Positions 59,901 to 64,000 of a DNA stretch of 64,000 nt are shown here, in pieces. Position numbers and translations under genes: made by a program. How positions within the stretch are numbered: position 1 is the stretch's first letter; each line of letters opens with the position of its first letter. The notes beneath the pieces were generated by a model, which was not told where the DNA came from, did no database searches, and saw only the letters and a list, made by a program, of their open reading frames with translations. Origin of the DNA: a bacterium (GTDB lineage Bacteria > Oederibacteriota > CAKKQC01); assembly GCA_919901855.1 (NCBI GenBank), contig CAKKQC010000007.1, positions 62,001 to 126,000 of the forward strand, written 5' to 3'.

Positions 59901-60170
59901 CCCCAGGTCGGAGCACCCGGCGCCGCTGATCTGGACGTGCCCGAAGCCGTAGAGGTACTTCCGGCCGTGGATGTAGCCGGAGGGGGCGGCGAGGTCCGTG
60001 TGGGGCGAAACCGAGACCATGCCCCAGGGCACCTGCGCGCCCGGGTACGTGTTCCCGCCGCCCTCGGTCCCGATGAACGGATCGACGAGGTCGCAGAAGG
60101 ATTCCGGCCGGGCGGGGGAACCCGCGCAGAGGGCGAGCAGCAGCGCGGCCCACGCCGGGTTCTTCAGCAT
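56964..60170 (-). CDS. Secreted GH92 alpha-1,2-mannosidase with C-terminal Ig-like and PA14 domains
   Basis: 1068 residues with a signal peptide (AWAALLLALCAGSPARP). The family opening DLVDPFIGTEGGGNTYPGA is followed by PWGMVSVSPHTD and, in the (alpha/alpha)6 part, LPGNDDTGATSGWIVWSMIGLYPVCPGS, all GH92 hallmarks. These Ca-dependent exo-enzymes trim mannose from N-glycan-like or mannan substrates. After about residue 770 come Ig-like modules and a final PA14 domain (LRADYFDRMDLTG, WTFYTFTDDGVRLWVDG), a sugar-binding module. Its stop overlaps the URO-D start. The cyclic-nucleotide-binding gene lies 49 bases upstream in the same direction, with a small hairpin between. Confidence 0.93.
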   Translation of the reverse strand: MLKNPAWAALLLALCAGSPARPESFCDLVDPFIGTEGGGNTYPGAQVPWGMVSVSPHTDLAAPSGYIHGRKYLYGFGHVQISGAGCSDLGNIRLMATIGPSGFEPDRYRSQFDNERAAPGFYRVDLTTWGTAVEATATERAGFTRFTFPARPHGDANILFDMGSRLSPDPGGGASPYLGAVWIVSTTELAGWSESGGFCGSSSRQRVHFAAVLSRPADSAKVWSDGALLNSGDASGPKVGALMSWATTKSEAIMVKVGISYVSIANARANLAAELPDWDFPGARLRARAAWETELSRVRAEGGTPDQRKIFYTALYHMLIHPNVISDVNGEYPGFRGSGPRKITGRAQYSVFSLWDTYRTVHPFLTLAYPARQLAMVQSMLEMAVDGGWLPKWELAGNETGVMVGDPGTIVVADAALKRLKGLDRDAAWEAVRRNAMATPNPVRPGFDAFLKHGYIPEDDPAAGPVWGSVSTTLEYALADWHAGRLALDLGKAEAEPLLERARCYRNLFDAGTGFLRPRNRDGSWSSPFDPAVNQTGSGGPGYVEGNAWQYAFFVQHDVPGLMALYGDQDAFTEKLQECVDSGYFALWNEPDFAWPYLFDYADGEAWRTQRLVRESLASSFKATPRGLPGNDDTGATSGWIVWSMIGLYPVCPGSGDYEIGSPVFDAVTVALDPAFWPGKALTIRAGRNGPLHPYIQWATLNGRPSNTPHLRFDDLVKGAVFACEMGPQRGAWGGTPRSPVIREQPWETTAVEGTLSRFSIRAGGTGPLEYQWRHNGQNIPGAVRRQLDLPVTPLDAAGSVFSCVVHSPFGGVESRGATLFVEPDRTAPAATSALLQRATAGNQVASVIVGFSEPVEVASAKSAPNYAFYPPLQVRDLKVATDGRSVTLELATAPPANRTCRLDVKNVRDRATRPNVMAPARLMVLPEGDGLRADYFDRMDLTGHSIRRIDPEINFNWGENSPDPAVPPEKFSVRWRGRVRAEETGVWTFYTFTDDGVRLWVDGRKIVNEWHDQRPGEHSGTVFMESGKVYEIWMEFFENTYTAQCDLRWSGPTIPKGIVPRKNLYSK

Positions 60171-60192
60171 GTCCCTAGCCTATCATGCGGCT

Positions 60193-60211
60193 CGCCCGAT
60201 TCCGGCGGGCG
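60193..60211 (-). terminator. 6-bp GC hairpin between the cNMP-binding gene and GH92
   Basis: CGCCCG (60193-60198), loop ATTCCGG, CGGGCG (60206-60211). No U tract follows on the minus strand. It may partially stop read-through from the upstream gene or simply mark the junction. A weak -10-like TAGGCT (60182-60177) lies 6 bases before the GH92 ATG. Confidence 0.35.
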
Positions 60212-60219
60212 GTGGAGGT

Positions 60220-60666
60220 CTAGAGGCCGCGGACCCGGTCGCGGGAGAGGTGGTATGCCGTGGACTGCTGGATGAGCGTCGCGATGCCGGGATTCCTGAG
60301 GAGGACCGCGTCGAAGGCCTTGCGCGAGAGGCTGTAGAGCTCGCCATCCTCGTCGCCGATGATGGTCGCGGTGCGGGGTGTGTTCCCGAGGAGCGCGACC
60401 TCGCCGAAGTATGTCCGCGGCCCCATGGTGTTGATCCGCTGCTTCATCAGGAACCTGGACTTGAAGACTCCGACCTTGCCGGATGCCACGATGTAGAACC
60501 GGTCGCCCACCTCGCCCTGCCGGATGATGACGTCGCCCTTCCGGTACGTCTGCTTCTCCATGGCGTTCAGGAGCGCGTCGAGTTCCGCCATCTTTAGGTT
60601 CTGGAAGAACGAGATCCTCTGAAGCAGGACCCGGAAGTCCGCGAGTTCGGAGCTGGTCGGTTCCAT
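60220..60666 (-). CDS. Cyclic-nucleotide-binding domain protein without DNA-binding domain
   Basis: 148 residues forming a single CRP-type beta-roll: FFQNLKMAELDALLNAME, GDVIIRQGEVGDRFYIVASG, then the phosphate-binding cassette FGEVALLGNTPRTATI with the Glu and Arg that contact the cyclic phosphate. There is no helix-turn-helix, so it is not a CRP-like regulator by itself. It may act by protein contact, or feed a signal to the divergent Ser/Thr kinase, whose start lies about 90 bases away. Its ATG is 9 bases from a TACAAT -10. Confidence 0.88.
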   Translation of the reverse strand: MEPTSSELADFRVLLQRISFFQNLKMAELDALLNAMEKQTYRKGDVIIRQGEVGDRFYIVASGKVGVFKSRFLMKQRINTMGPRTYFGEVALLGNTPRTATIIGDEDGELYSLSRKAFDAVLLRNPGIATLIQQSTAYHLSRDRVRGL

Positions 60667-60675
60667 GTCTTCGAT

Positions 60676-60704
60676 ATTGTAGGCCCAAATGTCCGCTGGG
60701 CCAA
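60676..60704 (-). promoter_or_regulatory. Leaderless promoter of the cNMP-binding gene: TTGGCC-N17-TACAAT-N9-ATG
   Basis: On the minus strand TTGGCC (60704-60699), 17 bases, TACAAT (60681-60676), 9 bases, ATG (60666). This is the best -35/-10 pairing among the start-proximal promoters and supports reading the others as real. Confidence 0.65.
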
Positions 60705-60709
60705 GGTGT

Positions 60710-60715
60710 TATACT
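60710..60715 (+). promoter_or_regulatory. -10 (TATACT) upstream of the mini-ORF and kinase
   Basis: TATACT lies 7 bases before the ATG (60723) of a 12-codon reading frame. No clear -35. The box sits inside the divergent cNMP-binding promoter region, so the two promoters overlap. Confidence 0.5.
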
Positions 60716-60722
60716 ACCGCCC

Positions 60723-60761
60723 ATGCCGGGCCCAGCGAGAGCGGCGATCCGCGCCCGATGA
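60723..60761 (+). CDS. Possible 12-residue leader peptide coupled to the kinase gene
   Basis: ATG 60723 reads MPGPARAAIRAR and stops at TGA 60759-60761, which overlaps the kinase ATG (60758-60760) as ATGA. With the -10 ending 7 bases before 60723, the first codon would be at or near the mRNA 5' end. No ribosome-binding site is seen for the kinase itself, so translation of this mini-ORF could be how ribosomes reach it. Coding status is inferred from position only. Confidence 0.4.
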   Translation: MPGPARAAIRAR

Positions 60762-63700
60762 CCAATCAGCCCTCGGGCCGCGGACCCCACCCCCCTCCGG
60801 ACGACTTCGACGGCACCCTGCGGCAGACCGACGATGCCGTCGGGAAGACCCGCGATCTATCCGTTCCCACCGGGGTCGAACAGCAGGCTAACGCGCCGCG
60901 CATAGCGGGGTATGTGCTGACGGCCCTGCTGGGGCAGGGGGCATACGCGCAGGTGTGGCGGGCATGGCAAGTCAGGACGCGGAAGTGGGTGGCCATCAAA
61001 TGCTTCCTGGCGCGCGGCGGGGTGAACTGGATGCTCCTCCAGCGGGAGATGGAGCGGCTGATCCGGCTGGACAAGCACCCGCACATCGTGTCCCTGCTGG
61101 ATGCCGACCTCACTTCGGACCCAGCCTGGTATGCGCTCGATCTCCTGGAAGCCGGATCGCTGGACCAATACGTGGACCCCACGAAGCTCGTGGGCGTGGA
61201 CCGGGCGGCGAAGTGGATGGAGGAGGTGGCGGAGGCGCTCTCGTACGTGCACTCGAAGGGGATCATTCACTGCGACCTCAAGCCCGCGAACGTCCTGCTC
61301 GACGACATGGGGCATGCGCGGGTGGCGGACTTCGGGCAGTCGAAGGTGCTGAACGAGTCGTCGGGCGCCCTGGGGACGCTCTTCTACATGGCGCCCGAGC
61401 AGGCGATGATTTCACACGGCGGGGCGGGCGTCCAGCCGGACGTGCGGTGGGACGTGTACGCGCTGGGGGCGAGCATGTACGCGGTGCTTACGGGGAAGGT
61501 ACCGAACCTGGAAAGCCTGAAGGCGCGGCTGACGGCGAGTGCCGGGCTGGAGGAGCGTCTGAACGCGTACCGGGAGCTGACGCGGGGAGCCGTGCTCCAG
61601 TCGTCGCGGGCGGTGCGCGGCCCGGTGGTGGACGAGGACCTGTCCGCGATCGTGGGCAAGTGCCTGGCGTACGACCCGAACCGGCGGTACGACTCGATGG
61701 GGGCGGTTCTGGCGGATCTCAAGGCGCGTCGCGAGTCGCGTCCGGTGACTCCCCTGGCGCATCGCCGCCTCTACCGCGTGCACAAGGCCCTGCGCAGGAA
61801 CCGCGTTGCCAACGCCGTCGCCGCCGTTGGGATCGCGTGCTTGGCCGTGGCGTTTGCCGAGATCGCGAGCGAACGGGATGCGGTCAAGAGCCAGATGGGC
61901 CTCCTGTACGGCGAGCGGGGGCGGCGGATGGCGGAGGCGAGTGACGACGCGTCGGCGTTCCTCTTCTTCGCCCGGGCGTACGCCATCTGCGGGACCGATG
62001 TGGCCCGCGCCAACGCGGCCTCCTTCGCGCGCGCCTTCCCCCTGCCCCTCGGCGTCCTCGAAGCCTCCCGGCCCGTGACGGGCGTCTGCTTCAGTCCCGA
62101 CGGGAAACGGGTCGCCGTGCTCGAGTTCAACCGGACCGTCCGGCTCTGGGACCCGGCCGCGATGGCCAGGATCGGCGCGCCCTTGGCGCACGCCTACTCC
62201 GTCCGCCGGATGGCGTTCAGCCCGGACGGCAGTCGGCTGGTGACGGCCGGCGCCGACGGGGTGGCGCGCGTCTGGGACGCGGAGACGGGTGCGGAACTGG
62301 GGGTGATCTTGCGGCACGAGGACGAGGTCACGGAGGCCGTCTTCGGCCCGGCGGGATCGTGGATCATGACGTCCGGGCTGGACGGGGTCGTATCCCGCTG
62401 GGACGCGAAGACCGGCAAGCGGCTGGGCACGGTCCGCACCGGATCGGCCGTGCTCGCGCTGGCGCTGAGTCCGGACAGGGCGACGTTCGCGACTGGGGGT
62501 GCGGATCGGACCGCGCGGCTGTGGCGGGCCGGGGGCATGACGCCGGCGGGGCCCCCCCTGCGGCATCGCGCCGCAGTGGCGGGAGTGGCTTTCAGCCCGG
62601 ATGGCGCGAACCTGCTGGCCTGGAGCGAGGACCAGATGGCCCGGCTCTGGTCGGCCGGCGGGGTGTCCAGGCGCGAGCAGGGAGGCGTGTCCCGAATCTT
62701 CGACCGGCCGTTCAGTCCCGACGGACGGCGGCTCATCCTGGCCATGGACGGCCGGACGCTCCAGCTCATGGACATGGCAACGTGGCGGGCCCTGCCGGGC
62801 GTGATGACCCACTCCGATTGCGTGAACGCCGCCGCCTTCAGTCCGGACGGCGCACTAATCGCCACGGCCTCGTCGGACGGAACGGTGAAGTTGTGGGACG
62901 GGCGGACCGCCGAGCCCACCGGCCGGAGCCTCCAGCACGACGGCGACGTCTACGCGGTCGCGTTCAGCGGAGACGGGAGACTGATCGTGAGCGGGGGAGC
63001 GGACCTCACCGCCCGCCTCTGGGGCAGGCCCGAAGCGGGGTCGCACCGGACGGAGCTCGCATTGCGGACCGCGCTGACCGCGGCGGCGCTCTCTCCGGAC
63101 GGGTCGCGCGTGGCGACGGGGGAGACCGGCAAGGTGATCCGGGTCCTGGATGCCCGCACGGGAACGGTACTGTGGACCCGACCGGTGAAGGAGATTCCCT
63201 CGCGGCTGGCGCTCAGCGGGGACGGCCGGTGGGTCGGCGCCGTCGTCGGCGGGACCTTCGTGGTCTTCGATGCGGCCTCGTCGGGTCCCCCGAAGGCCAT
63301 GGGACGCGTAGACGAGGCGGTTCCGCCGTGCCTCAGCCGGGACGGCGGCCGGGCCATGACCGTGGACGGCGGCCGGATCCGGCTTTGGAACGTCGCGACG
63401 GGCGCGGCGGCCGGCGACTTCGGGGGTGCGGACCCGGTGACCGCGGCGGAGCTGGACGCGGACGGCGTCACCGTCGCCTACGGGACGAGGGGCGGCGAGG
63501 CGGGCGTCTGGAACAGCCGGGGGGGGAAGAGGCAGGAACGGGCGACGCCCGCGGCGGGCGCCGCCGCCGGGGAGGACCGCCGGGCTGACAACCCCGTCGG
63601 CGCGGTGGCCCTCAGTCCGGACGGGCTGACCCTGGTATCGGCCGGTGCCGACCAGGCTGTCCGGGTCCGGGACGCCGCGTCCGGGGAAGAGACCGGGGTC

Positions 63701-64000
63701 GTCGTCCGGCCCGGCGGGACCGTCGTGCGCCTCGCCTTCTCGCCGGACGGCCGGGCGTTCGTGACCGCCTGCGACGACGGCTGGATCAGGATCTGGCACA
63801 CCGGCACCGGCGAACTGCTGGGGAAGCCGCTGCGGGCCGACGGCGCGGTCTCGGCCCTGGTCTGCGCCAGTCTGGGCGACGGCGTCGCGGTCGTCGCAGT
63901 CGACATGGAAGGAAGGACGCGGGCGTGGGACGCCGGGTGGCTGGCCGCCGCCGAGCCGCCCGCGGAGATCACGCGCAACGCGAACCTGGCGACCTTCCGC
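60758..64000 (+). CDS. Membrane Ser/Thr protein kinase (non-RD) fused to WD40 repeats, 3' end outside window
   Basis: 1081 codons are visible with no stop. The kinase domain (about residues 50-330) has the glycine loop LLGQGAYAQVW, K81 (WVAIK), catalytic D173 in IIHCDLKPANVLL, DFG at 191-193 and APE at 212-214. The usual HRD is HCD, so it is a non-RD kinase and may not need activation-loop phosphorylation. One membrane helix follows near residues 348-370 (VANAVAAVGIACLAVAFAEI), after which at least ten WD40 repeats extend to the edge (FSPDGKRVAV, TVRLWD and similar). The propeller therefore lies on the far side of the membrane. Its divergent neighbour binds cyclic nucleotides. Such kinase-WD40 fusions are common in planctomycetes and other large-genome bacteria. 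Confidence 0.92.
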   Translation, partial: MTNQPSGRGPHPPPDDFDGTLRQTDDAVGKTRDLSVPTGVEQQANAPRIAGYVLTALLGQGAYAQVWRAWQVRTRKWVAIKCFLARGGVNWMLLQREMERLIRLDKHPHIVSLLDADLTSDPAWYALDLLEAGSLDQYVDPTKLVGVDRAAKWMEEVAEALSYVHSKGIIHCDLKPANVLLDDMGHARVADFGQSKVLNESSGALGTLFYMAPEQAMISHGGAGVQPDVRWDVYALGASMYAVLTGKVPNLESLKARLTASAGLEERLNAYRELTRGAVLQSSRAVRGPVVDEDLSAIVGKCLAYDPNRRYDSMGAVLADLKARRESRPVTPLAHRRLYRVHKALRRNRVANAVAAVGIACLAVAFAEIASERDAVKSQMGLLYGERGRRMAEASDDASAFLFFARAYAICGTDVARANAASFARAFPLPLGVLEASRPVTGVCFSPDGKRVAVLEFNRTVRLWDPAAMARIGAPLAHAYSVRRMAFSPDGSRLVTAGADGVARVWDAETGAELGVILRHEDEVTEAVFGPAGSWIMTSGLDGVVSRWDAKTGKRLGTVRTGSAVLALALSPDRATFATGGADRTARLWRAGGMTPAGPPLRHRAAVAGVAFSPDGANLLAWSEDQMARLWSAGGVSRREQGGVSRIFDRPFSPDGRRLILAMDGRTLQLMDMATWRALPGVMTHSDCVNAAAFSPDGALIATASSDGTVKLWDGRTAEPTGRSLQHDGDVYAVAFSGDGRLIVSGGADLTARLWGRPEAGSHRTELALRTALTAAALSPDGSRVATGETGKVIRVLDARTGTVLWTRPVKEIPSRLALSGDGRWVGAVVGGTFVVFDAASSGPPKAMGRVDEAVPPCLSRDGGRAMTVDGGRIRLWNVATGAAAGDFGGADPVTAAELDADGVTVAYGTRGGEAGVWNSRGGKRQERATPAAGAAAGEDRRADNPVGAVALSPDGLTLVSAGADQAVRVRDAASGEETGVVVRPGGTVVRLAFSPDGRAFVTACDDGWIRIWHTGTGELLGKPLRADGAVSALVCASLGDGVAVVAVDMEGRTRAWDAGWLAAAEPPAEITRNANLATFR

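Noticed and set aside
60955-61944. 329-codon plus-strand frame inside the kinase gene
   Set aside because: It is a shifted frame of the kinase, whose own frame keeps all kinase motifs and stays open to the window edge.
1-64000. tRNA, rRNA or riboswitch genes
   Set aside because: I saw no cloverleaf with CCA-end features, no rRNA signatures and no known aptamer consensus; gaps are almost all too short. A covariance-model scan would be needed to exclude small ncRNAs.

Overview
The window is 64 kb of very GC-rich DNA (third codon positions are almost all G or C) packed with about 33 genes on both strands. It looks like a chromosome of an uncultured, glycan-degrading Gram-negative bacterium. The main clues are PorV/PorQ-like outer-membrane barrels, exported proteins ending in a FlgD-like / type IX sorting-like C-terminal domain, and many secreted glycoside hydrolases. 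No SusC/SusD pair and no TonB receptor is present, so this is not a Bacteroidetes-type utilisation locus. An FCB-like or other candidate-phylum lineage fits, but the phylum cannot be fixed from this sequence.

Layout: 1-1560 is the 3' part of a type I restriction-modification methylase. 1.7-9.9 kb holds GH29 fucosidase/pirin (minus strand), an amidohydrolase, and a GH50-like hydrolase coupled to a sialate O-acetylesterase. 9.95-10.66 kb is a VapBC-type toxin-antitoxin module with a palindromic promoter. 10.8-16.75 kb is a tightly coupled GH2-GH9-FAD oxidoreductase operon. 16.8-18.9 kb is a nitrosative-stress locus: two RIC/ScdA di-iron proteins divergent from an Rrf2 regulator. 18.9-24 kb holds a GH5-like enzyme and a sugar aminotransferase/Gfo-Idh dehydrogenase pair.

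24-36.1 kb encodes a 3585-residue exported subtilase, with a seven-bladed propeller, many DUF11-like modules and a sorting-like tail, coupled to an outer-membrane barrel. 36.4-40.1 kb holds a divergent ketoacyl synthase and a GT-C membrane glycosyltransferase. 40.2-45.8 kb encodes a second giant surface protein with two propellers. 45.9-52.8 kb has two Eis-like acetyltransferases around a second exported protein/PorV-like barrel pair and a second GH50-like enzyme. 52.8-60.7 kb has a GH141-like beta-helix enzyme, then a minus-strand cluster of a cyclic-nucleotide-binding protein, GH92 mannosidase, URO-D-family protein and release-factor-like protein. The right edge is a non-RD Ser/Thr kinase fused to WD40 repeats, running off the end.

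The most unusual features are regulatory. Many genes have a TATAAT-like -10 element only 7-12 bases before the start codon, implying leaderless transcripts. Two glycoside-hydrolase promoters share nearly the same 16-base sequence inside an inverted repeat. Stop/start overlaps (ATGA or TGATG) couple genes in at least eight places. One PorV-like gene starts inside the loop of a strong intrinsic terminator. Together the genes suggest deconstruction of fucosylated, acetylated, mannose- and galactose-containing polysaccharides by secreted enzymes, and large adhesive or proteolytic surface proteins exported with partner barrels.
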